Source: Pontixanthobacter rizhaonensis
GTDB lineage: Bacteria; Pseudomonadota; Alphaproteobacteria; Sphingomonadales; Sphingomonadaceae
Direction: 5' to 3'
Assembly: GCF_012972675.1 (NCBI RefSeq)
Contig: NZ_JABCRE010000003.1
Location: 558,001 to 622,000 of the forward strand
Length of the DNA stretch: 64,000 nucleotides
A program made the position numbers and the translations under genes. Shown piece after piece: positions 1 to 7,635 of this stretch. The notes beneath the pieces were generated by a model. That model searched no databases and was not told where the DNA came from. It was given only the letters and a program-made list of their open reading frames with translations. Within the stretch, counting starts at the first letter, position 1, and each line of letters begins with the position of its first letter.

Positions 1-620
1 AGCAAATTACACAAATCGACAATTTCCGGCTCGCGCGCGGCATTGGTCAACCGCGTGGTGCCATTAGCCAATGATGCGGTCATCAAAGCGTTTTCAGTCG
101 CTCCAACAGACACCACAGGGAAGGTATAGTCACCGCCCGGAAGCCCGCCATCTGGTGCGTGAGCCCGAACATATCCTGCCGCCAATTCAATTTCCGCACC
201 CATCGCTTCCATCGCTTTGAGATGCAGATCAATCGGACGGTTACCGATCGCGCAGCCGCCCGGCAGCGACACTGTCGCTTCACCCGCCCGTGCCAGCATG
301 GGGCCAAGCACCAGAATCGATGCCCGCATCTTGCGCACCAGATCATACGGAGCAACCGTCGAGGTCAGCCTGGCCGCCTCATATGTCACCACCCGGCCGA
401 ATTCTTCCGGACGATTGCCGCGAATCCCCGTTGAGACACCAAACTGCGTCATCAAATGCTGGAAGCCATCAATATCCGCCAACCGCGGCAAATTACGCAG
501 AGTCAGCGGTTCCTCTGTCAGCAACGCGCAGGGGATCAGCGTGAGGGCTGAGTTCTTCGCGCCAGAAATGGGGATGCTGCCCGATAGGCGTTTTCCGCCT
601 TGTATTACAATCTTGTCCAT
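1..620 (-). CDS. murA: UDP-N-acetylglucosamine 1-carboxyvinyltransferase, N-terminal part (cut by window edge)
   Basis: MurA transfers enolpyruvate from PEP to UDP-GlcNAc, the first committed step of peptidoglycan synthesis in the cytoplasm. The start ATG is the complement of 618-620 and the protein opens [20 protein letters not shown], the typical MurA beginning; about 206 residues are visible and the rest lies left of base 1. The [14 protein letters not shown] stretch carries the loop cysteine that corresponds to the catalytic, fosfomycin-sensitive Cys115 of E. coli MurA. The gene is divergent from galU with 115 nt between the two starts, so the gap should hold both promoters. The open frame runs to the edge without a stop. 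No alternative family fits. Confidence 0.95.
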   Translation of the reverse strand, partial: MDKIVIQGGKRLSGSIPISGAKNSALTLIPCALLTEEPLTLRNLPRLADIDGFQHLMTQFGVSTGIRGNRPEEFGRVVTYEAARLTSTVAPYDLVRKMRASILVLGPMLARAGEATVSLPGGCAIGNRPIDLHLKAMEAMGAEIELAAGYVRAHAPDGGLPGGDYTFPVVSVGATENALMTASLANGTTRLTNAAREPEIVDLCNL

Positions 621-735
621 CGCGGTGGTTTAGCCAGAATGACCAAGAGGGCAATACCAATGCAGCCGGTAACGTCATCGAAATACGTTTCCACTAGTTG
701 ACGGATCATCCATAGTAACCTTACGTCGAGACCTT

Positions 736-1620
736 ATGACCCAGCGCAAACCGATCAAAAAAGCCGTTTTCCCCGTCGCCGGCCTCGGCACACGGTTCCT
801 TCCCGCTACTAAAGCGATCCCGAAAGAGCTGCTTCCGATCGTCGACAGGCCGCTCATTCAATATGCCGTGGACGAAGCGCGCGAGGCGGGAATCGAGCAA
901 ATCATCTTCGTAACCGGCCGCGGCAAAACCGCTATCGTCGAACATTTCGATGTCGCTTACGAACTCGAAGCGACCATGGGCGAGCGTGACAAGGATATGT
1001 CCGTGCTCGATGCGACCCGCGCAACCCCCGGCGATATTATTACAGTCCGCCAGCAAGTTCCGCTTGGCCTTGGTCATGCGATCTGGTGCGCGCGGGCGAT
1101 TGTTGGCGATGAACCTTTCGCCATTCTGCTGCCCGATGAATTGATGGTCGCGCAAAAGGGCGGCGGAACCGGCTGCATGAAACAAATGGTCGACGCCTAT
1201 AATGAAGTTGGCGGCAATCTGATCAGCGTGCTGGAAGTGCCGCATGAGGAAGTGAGCAGCTACGGCGTGATTGATCCGGGCGCATCTAATGGCGCGCTCA
1301 CCGAAGTGAAGGGCCTCGTCGAAAAACCACCTGTGGATCAGGCCCCGTCCAACAAGATCGTATCGGGCCGCTATATCCTGCAACCCGAAGTCATGCGGAC
1401 GCTGGAAAATCAAGGCAAAGGCGCTGGCGGCGAAATCCAATTGACCGACGCGATGGCCAAGATGATTGGCGATCAGGCGTTTAATGCGGTCACATTCCAG
1501 GGCCGCCGTTTCGATTGCGGCAGCAAGCTTGGCTTTGTCGAGGCGACATTGGCGCTGGCGCTGGAGCGGGACGATATGGGCGCAGATGTCCGCGCGATGG
1601 CCCAGCGATTGTTGGGATAA
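736..1620 (+). CDS. galU: UTP--glucose-1-phosphate uridylyltransferase
   Basis: GalU makes UDP-glucose from UTP and glucose-1-phosphate, the precursor of surface polysaccharides, LPS sugars and glucans. The 294-residue length is standard. Near the N terminus lies KKAVFPVAGLGTRFLPATKA, the nucleotide-binding G-x-G-T-R-x-L-P signature, followed by PKELLPIVDRPLIQYAVDEA, and the central GLGHAIWCAR and VLLPDE-like ILLPDELM segments that bind the sugar nucleotide. The GGEIQLTDAM motif near residue 230 is also family-typical. The ATG lies behind a weak GAG ribosome site. It is read alone, divergent from murA, and is followed by about 200 nt without a convincing gene. Confidence 0.96.
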   Translation: MTQRKPIKKAVFPVAGLGTRFLPATKAIPKELLPIVDRPLIQYAVDEAREAGIEQIIFVTGRGKTAIVEHFDVAYELEATMGERDKDMSVLDATRATPGDIITVRQQVPLGLGHAIWCARAIVGDEPFAILLPDELMVAQKGGGTGCMKQMVDAYNEVGGNLISVLEVPHEEVSSYGVIDPGASNGALTEVKGLVEKPPVDQAPSNKIVSGRYILQPEVMRTLENQGKGAGGEIQLTDAMAKMIGDQAFNAVTFQGRRFDCGSKLGFVEATLALALERDDMGADVRAMAQRLLG

Positions 1621-1818
1621 AGTAGGAAAGACACGGTCCCACCGGTTTTCGAAACTGTGACTTTGCAAATTTTTGGCGGATTTTTAGTCGGTTAGCTACC
1701 CGCCCGACTATACGGCTGTGACCTTTGCCGCGAAATATGTGTGACTTTTGCGGGCTGGAGCTGAGCGTGTGCCAATTGCTGTATGACAGAGCGGACGATG
1801 AGAAAGAGCATGGCGCAC

Positions 1819-2262
1819 TTAATCCGTATCATCTGAGTAGGAAACATGTCCACCCGCCAGCCCGGCGTCCGAACAGCGTGCTGCCCAGAAGCCTAAGGCG
1901 CCGAGCGTTATTTCGATAGCCGCTTCCCGAAAAGGCTGGATTGTCAGCTGGTCTATCTCTTCAACATAGGCACCCAACAGCCTGCTTAACCCAACGAAGA
2001 TGAAAATTACTGCGGCAATTAGGCTGCGCTGGCGGGATGACAAAGCCATGTAGCCCCCGAGCAGTAGTATGAAAGCGATTCCTATTTCGCCCCCACCGAT
2101 CATCGCACGCACGGCTGTGCGTGCAGAAGGTTGGTCGAGATTGATCGCGTAATAGCCCAGAATTTCTGGGTGGATCAGAGTAACCGCTCCCAACCCGAGA
2201 AAAATGCAACCCGCAATTACAGGGTAGATACGGCTAACGATACTATGGAAACGCACCGTCAT
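1819..2262 (-). CDS. DUF4345-like small membrane protein
   Basis: A 147-residue integral membrane protein with four hydrophobic segments (about residues 8-30, 50-72, 78-98 and 115-130). The opening, with a GLGAVTLIHPE segment, and the later GGGEIGIAFILLLGGYMAL and SLIAAVIFIFVGLSRLLG stretches resemble DUF4345 family proteins, whose function is unknown. Its ATG overlaps the stop of the upstream methyltransferase-like gene by 4 nt (ATGA), so the two are translationally coupled and it is the last of three membrane-protein genes controlled by the MerR-type promoter at 3367-3397. The assignment to DUF4345 is by eye and the cellular role is not known. Confidence 0.72.
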   Translation of the reverse strand: MTVRFHSIVSRIYPVIAGCIFLGLGAVTLIHPEILGYYAINLDQPSARTAVRAMIGGGEIGIAFILLLGGYMALSSRQRSLIAAVIFIFVGLSRLLGAYVEEIDQLTIQPFREAAIEITLGALGFWAARCSDAGLAGGHVSYSDDTD

Positions 2263-2831
2263 AGAAACCGCCTTGTGTGGCTCTTATAGTCCAAATATTC
2301 TTGGCCATATTGTTGTTCCAGCCACGGTTCTTCAAAAATTGGGGCGAGCAGATACATGGTCGCCCAAAGCGCCAACAATATCCAAACAACGCCTGTGTTT
2401 GCGAGAAGCCCCCAGCCGATCATCCCGATCCATGTGGCAACGTAGACAGGATTCCGGCTGATGCTGAACCAACCTCGGGTCTTAAGACCATTCTTTTCAC
2501 CAAAGGCATTGCGCCAACCCATCTGAAGAGTGATCCAAAAAGCGAGGGAGAACCCCGTCACCAGCAAAACAATGCCAACACCATATTGCGCAAGCGCATA
2601 TGCGGAAGGCACAGGCTCGAATGACAAAAGCGAAAGCCCCACCATTGGGTAGAGGAATAGGCGAAACAACCCCATAAACGTGCGGTGCTGCCAACTATCC
2701 TTTGAGGGTGGCGGGAAAAATTCAAACATCCCGGTCGAAACAGCAAGCAAGGATAGGAAGATGATCGCGCAAACTGCGCTGGCCGATATTCCAAACAGTA
2801 TCCATGATAGGGAATAGGGTAGATCGATCAT
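2259..2831 (-). CDS. isoprenylcysteine carboxylmethyltransferase/PEMT-like membrane protein
   Basis: A 190-residue polytopic membrane protein with about five hydrophobic helices. The C-terminal half carries the signature of membrane SAM-dependent methyltransferases of the ICMT/PEMT superfamily: LKTRGWFSISRNPVYVATW (R-N-P-x-Y), then a hydrophobic helix, then an E-E-P/E-x-x-Y region (PIFEEPWLEQQYGQEYLDYK) ending in RRF. The ATG at 2831 is preferred over the longer TTG at 2852 because an AGGAG lies 9 nt upstream of it. It sits 11 nt after the related gene 2843-3334 and overlaps the DUF4345 gene by 4 nt. ICMT-like proteins of this kind occur in metal-resistance operons (CzcN, NccN); the substrate is unknown. 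Confidence 0.78.
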   Translation of the reverse strand: MIDLPYSLSWILFGISASAVCAIIFLSLLAVSTGMFEFFPPPSKDSWQHRTFMGLFRLFLYPMVGLSLLSFEPVPSAYALAQYGVGIVLLVTGFSLAFWITLQMGWRNAFGEKNGLKTRGWFSISRNPVYVATWIGMIGWGLLANTGVVWILLALWATMYLLAPIFEEPWLEQQYGQEYLDYKSHTRRFL

Positions 2832-2842
2832 CGGCGGCGCTC

Positions 2843-3334
2843 CTACAGCCAACGCCGCGTCTGCCGGCGATATGCGGCAAAGGCGCTGCCAAAGTTTTCT
2901 TTCAGAACCCGCTCTTCCGGGATGATTTGCAAGAAGGTAATCGAAGCCATGAAAAGCAGTGGTCCGCCCAAGGCGGTGGTGTTCTGAATGGCCAAGGCAA
3001 CAGCAACAAGAAGCAGCAACATCCCGAGATACATCGGGTTTCTTGTAAAACGGTATGGGCCTGTCGTTACCAATCGCCCTGCCTTTTCGGGCGCAATCGG
3101 GTTAACTGTTGTCTCCTCCTTCGCAAATGATCGAACAGAGATCAGCACCATCAGCAACCCCGCCAATGCAATTGGGATAGATAGCCAAAATATGGGTGCG
3201 GACTGATACGCCAAAGCGAGGGTGTTTGCCGCCAAGCAATACGTCGCAATTGCGCACAGCAAGAACTGTAAGAGCGGCGGAAAATAGAGCTTTCTCGGCG
3301 CTTTATAGGGCTTTGATGGGCGGGATTTGGTCAT
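2843..3334 (-). CDS. isoprenylcysteine carboxylmethyltransferase-family membrane protein
   Basis: First gene of the MerR-controlled operon. The 163-residue product begins with a basic stretch (KSRPSKPYKAPRKLYFPP), has four or so membrane segments, and ends with the ICMT-family core: LVTTGPYRFTRNPMYLGML (G-P-Y-x-x-x-R-N-P-x-Y), a helix, and a C-terminal E-E-R-x-L...F...Y-x-x-x-x-R-R-W. These residues bind S-adenosylmethionine in known relatives. It shares the core with the next gene but the two are clearly diverged, so this is an old duplication or two subfamilies. The putative promoter with a 19-bp spacer and dyad lies about 40 nt upstream. Proteins in this family with metal-sensor partners include CzcN-like proteins; here no transport genes are adjacent. 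Confidence 0.82.
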   Translation of the reverse strand: MTKSRPSKPYKAPRKLYFPPLLQFLLCAIATYCLAANTLALAYQSAPIFWLSIPIALAGLLMVLISVRSFAKEETTVNPIAPEKAGRLVTTGPYRFTRNPMYLGMLLLLVAVALAIQNTTALGGPLLFMASITFLQIIPEERVLKENFGSAFAAYRRQTRRWL

Positions 3335-3366
3335 CGCTTCACTCTCTTGATTGTGATTCGATGCAA

Positions 3367-3397
3367 GTGATACAGTCTACAGTCACTATAGAGGCAA
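3367..3397 (-). promoter_or_regulatory. MerR-type promoter/operator for the methyltransferase-like operon
   Basis: Read on the minus strand, TTGCCT (3397-3392) and TATCAC (3372-3367) are separated by exactly 19 bp, the overlong spacer that MerR-family activators untwist. Inside the spacer lies the 15-bp dyad CTATAGTGACTGTAG (3391-3377), with one mismatch. Known PbrR/CadR operators have the same layout and a CTATAGT-N-ACT half-site. It points toward the three membrane genes at 3334-1819, and the merR gene starts 19 nt away on the other side, the usual divergent arrangement. Activity is inferred from the pattern only. Confidence 0.7.
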
Positions 3398-3415
3398 GCG
3401 GGAAGACTCATTTAT

Positions 3416-3856
3416 ATGAAACCACTGACAATTGGCCGCCTCTCTCGTGCGGCAAACGTCAAAGTGACCACCATCCGCTATTATGAAACTATCGGGCTGA
3501 TGGGCACACCAGACCGCAGTGCAAGCGGGCAAAGGCTGTATGGGATGGTTGATGTGGAGCGCCTGTCGTTCATCCGGCACGCCCGCGAACTTGGCTTTTC
3601 GATAGATGCTATCAAGGATTTGATCCGATTACAGACCGCCCCTGATCAGGATTGTTCTGCAGTGGACTCAATCGCCCAACAGCAGCTTGTCGAAGTGCAA
3701 AAGCGGCTTGCTCAACTTGAAGCCTTAGAACGCGAATTAAAACGCATGATCGAAAATTGCCGAGGTGGCGAAATTGATGGGTGCCAAGTCATGGCCGCGA
3801 TCAACAACCACGCTGAATGCGAGTCAGAAAAGCATGAACGGTTGAAGCCGCTATGA
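3416..3856 (+). CDS. MerR-family metal-responsive transcriptional regulator
   Basis: The 146-residue protein has the MerR winged helix-turn-helix at residues 4-72 (LTIGRLSRAANVKVTTIRYY, then RLYGMVDVERLSFIRHARELGFS), a dimerisation helix (about 80-112) and a C-terminal metal loop. Cys80 (DQDCSAVD) matches the conserved Cys at the start of the dimer helix in PbrR, CadR and ZntR; Cys115 and Cys123 flank a short loop, and His132, Cys135 and His140 follow. This set suggests a soft or divalent metal (Pb, Cd, Zn) rather than a redox or drug signal. A GGGAAG ribosome site precedes the ATG. It should activate the divergent membrane operon through the 19-bp-spacer promoter. The metal cannot be named from sequence alone. 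Confidence 0.88.
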   Translation: MKPLTIGRLSRAANVKVTTIRYYETIGLMGTPDRSASGQRLYGMVDVERLSFIRHARELGFSIDAIKDLIRLQTAPDQDCSAVDSIAQQQLVEVQKRLAQLEALERELKRMIENCRGGEIDGCQVMAAINNHAECESEKHERLKPL

Positions 3857-3858
3857 CG

Positions 3859-4596
3859 CTAAGCCAGCGTCAGACCGCCATCGACTATGAGTGTCTGTCC
3901 TAGAATATAAGACGATAATGGGGATGCCAAGAACATGGCGGCGCCCGCCATTTCGGCTGGCTCGCCCATCCTACCCACAGGGATTTTGGCAAGAGCGCCT
4001 TCCAAACGCCCCGGATGATCGGTGGTGACTTTGGTCATCTTCGTAGCCACGAAGCCCGGTGCGATGCCGTTTACCCGGATACCGTCACCAGCCCAAGACG
4101 CCGCGAGTGTTCGCACCAGGGCGACCGCACCGGCTTTTGATGCAGCATAGGCCGGGTTGCCCAAGGTCGCGTGGAAGGCCGCAGTTGAGCTTACCACAAT
4201 CAAAGCACCACCGGTCGCGGCAAGCGCATCATGAAACTTACGGGCGCAGTCCATTACGGAATTGAGATTGATATCCATTACCGCGTCCCAGCCCTCCCGT
4301 TCAAATTCTGCCCGGCGATATTTCACTGCACCTTGGCACAGGATGAGAACGTCCAGCTGATCGAATGACGGGGCCGCATCCACCGCGTCTGGATTGCCCA
4401 CATCCACCGATGTGTAGTGCAGCCCTTCCAAATCGGAGCCTTCTACGCCGTCATAATCTGATGCCTGCGCCCGGGTGCCCCATACATTCACTTGCGCACC
4501 GCGTTGCCGAAATGCTTGCGCCATCCCGTTACCGATTCCGCTGGAGCCACCAACTATCAGTACCCGCTTACCGGCAAAATCAAGCGGATCGGTCAT
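3859..4596 (-). CDS. SDR family NAD(P)-dependent oxidoreductase
   Basis: A 245-residue classical short-chain dehydrogenase/reductase. The cofactor loop is VLIVGGSSGIGNGMAQAF (T-G-x-x-x-G-x-G type, with G-G-S-S-G-I-G), then a variant N-N-A-G (LCQGAVKY), the catalytic Ser in VVSSTAAF and the Tyr-x-x-x-Lys in NPAYAASKAGAV. The C terminus has the SSYILGQTLIVDGGL ending common in this family. Its ATG overlaps the P450 stop by 4 nt, so it is the last gene of an acyl-CoA synthetase/P450/SDR operon. A role oxidising an alcohol produced by the P450, or acting in a CoA-linked side-chain degradation, is plausible but the substrate is not shown by the sequence. Confidence 0.9.
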   Translation of the reverse strand: MTDPLDFAGKRVLIVGGSSGIGNGMAQAFRQRGAQVNVWGTRAQASDYDGVEGSDLEGLHYTSVDVGNPDAVDAAPSFDQLDVLILCQGAVKYRRAEFEREGWDAVMDINLNSVMDCARKFHDALAATGGALIVVSSTAAFHATLGNPAYAASKAGAVALVRTLAASWAGDGIRVNGIAPGFVATKMTKVTTDHPGRLEGALAKIPVGRMGEPAEMAGAAMFLASPLSSYILGQTLIVDGGLTLA

Positions 4597-5915
4597 GCGG
4601 CAGAGGCTTTGATCCGGAGCGGCAGCGTTTTCAAGCCGCCAACAAAGGTGGATTTGGACCGCGCGGGTTCACCGGCCAGCTCGATACTGTCGAGCTTATC
4701 CAGCAATGTCTCAAACAGGATACGCATTTCGAGCCGCGCCAGATGGAGCCCCAAACATTGATGCCCGCCCGCGCCAAAGGCCAAATGGCGGTTGGGTGAA
4801 CGCGCCGCATCAAAAGTGCGCGGATCATCAAACTGGGCAGGATCGTGGTTGGCCGCGACATAATTGATCATCAGCCAATCGCCTTTTTTGATCTGCTGCC
4901 CGCCGATCTCCACATCCTCGGCCGCTGTGCGCATAAAATGCTGGACCGGGCTGGTCCAACGGATCGCTTCTTCGACAATCCCCGCAAGCAGCGACCGGTC
5001 CGCTTTAACGCGGGCAAACTGCTCCGGATCTTGTGCCAAGGCCAGCATCGCGCCCGCGGTTGAGGCCGATGTCGTATCATGCCCGGCGGCGGCCAGAATG
5101 ATGTAGTACCCCATCATATCGCGGTCATTCAGCGGTTCGCCATCAATCAACGCGTTGGCAATTGTGCTGGCGACATCGCCGGTCGGATTGGCGCGTTTTT
5201 CTGCGGTGATCTTGGCAAAATAGGCTTCAAAATCCTTGACCGCACCCGCGACCAATTGGGTGATCTGCTCCACCGTCATGTCTTTCATGCCTGACTGGTT
5301 CAGATCTTCATCCTGCCCGCCGAACATTTGCTGGGTCAGCATTAGCATGCGCGGTTCGTCTTCTTCAGGCACGCCCATAATCTGCATCACCACGTGCAGC
5401 GGATAGGGCGCTGAAACGAGCGGGACAAAATCGACTATGTCGGTTCCGGCATCGATCAGCCGCTGCACCGTCGCATCGGCCAAGCTACGGATTTCATCCT
5501 CTACCGAGCGCAGATTCTTTGGCATGAACCATTCCTGCGTCAGCTTGCGGTACTTCATATGAACTGGCCCATCGAAGGTCACCAGGCTGGCCACCATATG
5601 CGGGCTGCCGCCGGTCATTTGCTTGGCGAATTCGATCCCCTCATTAAGAGAGAATACCACCGTGCGCGGATTGTTGAGGAAGGTCTGATTATCCTTCGAC
5701 ACCCGCATCACATCGTCATAGCGGGTGATCAGCCAGAACGGGTCAAACACCCCCTCCTGATCCGGCAGAACTTTGACCACCGGCGTAGCTGCGCGGATAT
5801 GGTCAAATGCGTCGAGGAGATTGTCCCAATCCGCATAGGACGCCGGATCAATTACCGTGCGCGCCAACTTGCCCTGTATGGTTGGTTCTTGAGTGGCCGA
5901 AGCTTCGCTGCCCAT
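4593..5915 (-). CDS. cytochrome P450
   Basis: A soluble bacterial P450 of 440 residues that should hydroxylate a substrate with electrons from a ferredoxin and its reductase. Visible landmarks are the oxygen-activating I-helix AAAGHDTTS (residues 275-283), the E-x-x-R pair E316/R319, and the haem loop RHLAFGAGGHQCLG with the axial Cys387. There is no membrane anchor. It starts 1 nt after the acyl-CoA synthetase stop and overlaps the SDR start, so all three genes are co-transcribed. The pairing with a CoA ligase suggests a carboxylated, lipid- or steroid-like substrate; the CYP family number cannot be given. No ferredoxin gene is adjacent, though a ferredoxin-reductase-like gene is at 26748-27974. 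Confidence 0.93.
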   Translation of the reverse strand: MGSEASATQEPTIQGKLARTVIDPASYADWDNLLDAFDHIRAATPVVKVLPDQEGVFDPFWLITRYDDVMRVSKDNQTFLNNPRTVVFSLNEGIEFAKQMTGGSPHMVASLVTFDGPVHMKYRKLTQEWFMPKNLRSVEDEIRSLADATVQRLIDAGTDIVDFVPLVSAPYPLHVVMQIMGVPEEDEPRMLMLTQQMFGGQDEDLNQSGMKDMTVEQITQLVAGAVKDFEAYFAKITAEKRANPTGDVASTIANALIDGEPLNDRDMMGYYIILAAAGHDTTSASTAGAMLALAQDPEQFARVKADRSLLAGIVEEAIRWTSPVQHFMRTAAEDVEIGGQQIKKGDWLMINYVAANHDPAQFDDPRTFDAARSPNRHLAFGAGGHQCLGLHLARLEMRILFETLLDKLDSIELAGEPARSKSTFVGGLKTLPLRIKASAA

Positions 5916-5916
5916 G

Positions 5917-7443
5917 TTACGCCCCCTGCTTTGCGGCGATCTGATATTCTTCTTTCAGCTTGCGCTTATACAGCTTGCCATTGGCTTCGCGTGGCAACTC
6001 GGCTCTGAAATCAAACACTTTAGGCATTTTGAGGCGCGCCAGCTCGCCAGACAGATAATCGGTCAATTCGGCTTGAAGCTGGTCGCCCGCTTCGTCCATC
6101 GACACAGGCTGTACCACGGCGACCACTTTCTCTCCCATTTCCGGGCACGGCGCACCGATCACGGCAGCGTCCATAATCTTGTCATGGCTCACCAGCAGAT
6201 TTTCGACTTCCTGCGGGTAAATATTTACGCCACCGGAAATGATCATATTGCTGCGGCGGTCGGTCAGATAGAGAAACCCGTCTTCATCCAGCCTCCCGAT
6301 ATCCCCCAGCGTCGTCCAGCCTTTAGGGTGGGTGGCTTCTTTGGTTTTGGCATCGTCCTTATGATACGCGAACGGGTAAGGACTTTCAAAAAAGATCACC
6401 CCTTCATCGCCAACAGGGACTTCGTTACCGGCGTCGTCACATACATGGATAGTCCCCAGAATCGCACGCCCTACTGTGCCTTCATGCGTGACCCAGTCCG
6501 CGCTGCTGACCATAGTCATGCCGTTGCCTTCACTACCGGCGTAATATTCAAAGATGATTGGCCCCCACCATTCAATCATCGCGCGCTTGATGTCGGATGG
6601 ACACGGAGCCGCTGCATGGATTGCGCTGGCGTGCGATGACAGATCGTATTTGCTGCGCACATCTTCGGGTAATTTGAGCATCCGCACGAAATGGGTTGGC
6701 ACCCATTGGCTGCTGTTGATCTTGTATTTTTCGATCGCCGCCAACGCCCCTTCCGGATCAAATTTCTCCATGACGACGACAGTGCCGCCAAGCCGGTGGA
6801 TCGTGCTAGACCACGCGAGCGGAGCAGCATGATACAGCGGAGCAGGCGACAGATAAATCGCGCTCCCGTCGGCCTTCATCTGGAAACCCATTGTGGCAAG
6901 ACCCATCAACGGGACCGGGGCCTCTACCGCTGGATCTTCGGGTGGAGCGGGAAGAATACCCTTCGGGCGCCCGGTCGTGCCGGAGCTATACAGCATAACC
7001 CGGCCAACAACTTGGTCGGCAATTTGCTCGCTGGGCAGCGCAGCCAGAGTAGTCTCCCCGCCTGCACCAAAAGTCAAAGTCGGCAGGTCCGCCCCAAGAC
7101 TGGGAAGCTCAGCAACTATTGCATCGAATTTCGGCGTGGTGATCAGCAGTTTGGCATCACTATCATCGAGGATATACGCGATCTCGCTGGCCGTGAGATG
7201 GGTCGAGATGGGCACAAGTACCGTTCCTGCACGCTGTGAAGCCCAATAGGTCTCATGATAGCGCGCGTTATTTTCCATCAGCACGCCAAACGCATCGCCT
7301 TCATTCAGGCCCTGCGCGCGCAACCAATGCGCCATGCGATTGGCGGCATCGTCCATTTCCCGGTAGGTTACAGTTTCTCCGCTGCCGGCCATGATAATGG
7401 CTGGGTGGTCGGGTTGGCTCTTGGCGAATTGAATGGGGTGCAT
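5917..7443 (-). CDS. AMP-dependent acyl-CoA synthetase (operon with P450 and SDR)
   Basis: A class I adenylate-forming enzyme of 508 residues that activates a carboxylic acid with ATP and joins it to CoA. The P-loop-like A3 motif reads MLYSSGTTGRPKGILP, the A5 region has YYAGSEGNG, A7 is GWTTLGDIGRLDEDGFLYLT, and A8 is RRSNMIISGGVNIYPQEVEN; the A10 lysine lies in LPREANGKLYKRKL near the C terminus. It is the first gene of the three-gene minus-strand operon. A short inverted repeat (7448-7466) lies between the ATG and the likely promoter. The same kind of ligase occurs at 58057-59613, but that protein is clearly different. Substrate chain length is unknown. Confidence 0.92.
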   Translation of the reverse strand: MHPIQFAKSQPDHPAIIMAGSGETVTYREMDDAANRMAHWLRAQGLNEGDAFGVLMENNARYHETYWASQRAGTVLVPISTHLTASEIAYILDDSDAKLLITTPKFDAIVAELPSLGADLPTLTFGAGGETTLAALPSEQIADQVVGRVMLYSSGTTGRPKGILPAPPEDPAVEAPVPLMGLATMGFQMKADGSAIYLSPAPLYHAAPLAWSSTIHRLGGTVVVMEKFDPEGALAAIEKYKINSSQWVPTHFVRMLKLPEDVRSKYDLSSHASAIHAAAPCPSDIKRAMIEWWGPIIFEYYAGSEGNGMTMVSSADWVTHEGTVGRAILGTIHVCDDAGNEVPVGDEGVIFFESPYPFAYHKDDAKTKEATHPKGWTTLGDIGRLDEDGFLYLTDRRSNMIISGGVNIYPQEVENLLVSHDKIMDAAVIGAPCPEMGEKVVAVVQPVSMDEAGDQLQAELTDYLSGELARLKMPKVFDFRAELPREANGKLYKRKLKEEYQIAAKQGA

Positions 7444-7447
7444 TGGG

Positions 7448-7466
7448 GGTTCCTCTCTTAGGAACC
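7448..7466. promoter_or_regulatory. perfect 6-bp inverted repeat in the leader of the acyl-CoA synthetase operon
   Basis: GGTTCC (7448-7453) and GGAACC (7461-7466) are perfect inverse partners around a 7-nt centre, 5 bp upstream of the ATG at 7443. The repeat overlaps the ribosome-binding region of the minus-strand operon. It could be an operator or a small hairpin that limits translation. No protein can be assigned. Confidence 0.3.
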
Positions 7467-7534
7467 ATCCTATTCACACCATCGGCCTCCGCAAGTGAAA
7501 AGCGACGCCAAAAACATCCTGTCCGCGTGCCATT

Positions 7535-7580
7535 AAAAAAGCGGCGGGATCGATTGATCGATCACCGCCGCTTCAAAAAA
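7535..7580 (-). terminator. strong rho-independent terminator after the M23 peptidase gene
   Basis: On the minus strand AAGCGGCG and CGCCGCTT form the base of a long hairpin that continues through a GATCGAT/ATCGATC inner stem, followed by a run of T. It lies about 56 nt past the peptidase stop. A matching A run on the other side makes the element symmetrical, so it can also stop transcription coming from the left. Confidence 0.85.
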
Positions 7581-7635
7581 CAGACACCCTCTCCGATGTC
7601 GTCTTAAACTAGATAATGTGCAGGCTTAGCGCAAC

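Noticed and set aside
698-703. TTGACG as a -35 box for galU
   Set aside because: No good -10 at the right distance; too weak to annotate.
721-1668. 315-codon open frame opposite galU on the minus strand
   Set aside because: galU is certain on the other strand, and the product has no recognisable domain or start site; it is a high-GC antisense shadow.
1737-1919. Short frame starting MCDFCGLELSVCQ with two C-x-x-C-like spacings
   Set aside because: It runs into the 3' end of the DUF4345 gene on the other strand and has no ribosome site; could be a tiny protein but evidence is too thin.
5893-6639. 248-codon frame on the plus strand opposite the acyl-CoA synthetase
   Set aside because: Wholly antisense to a clear A3-A10 motif gene; no family signal.
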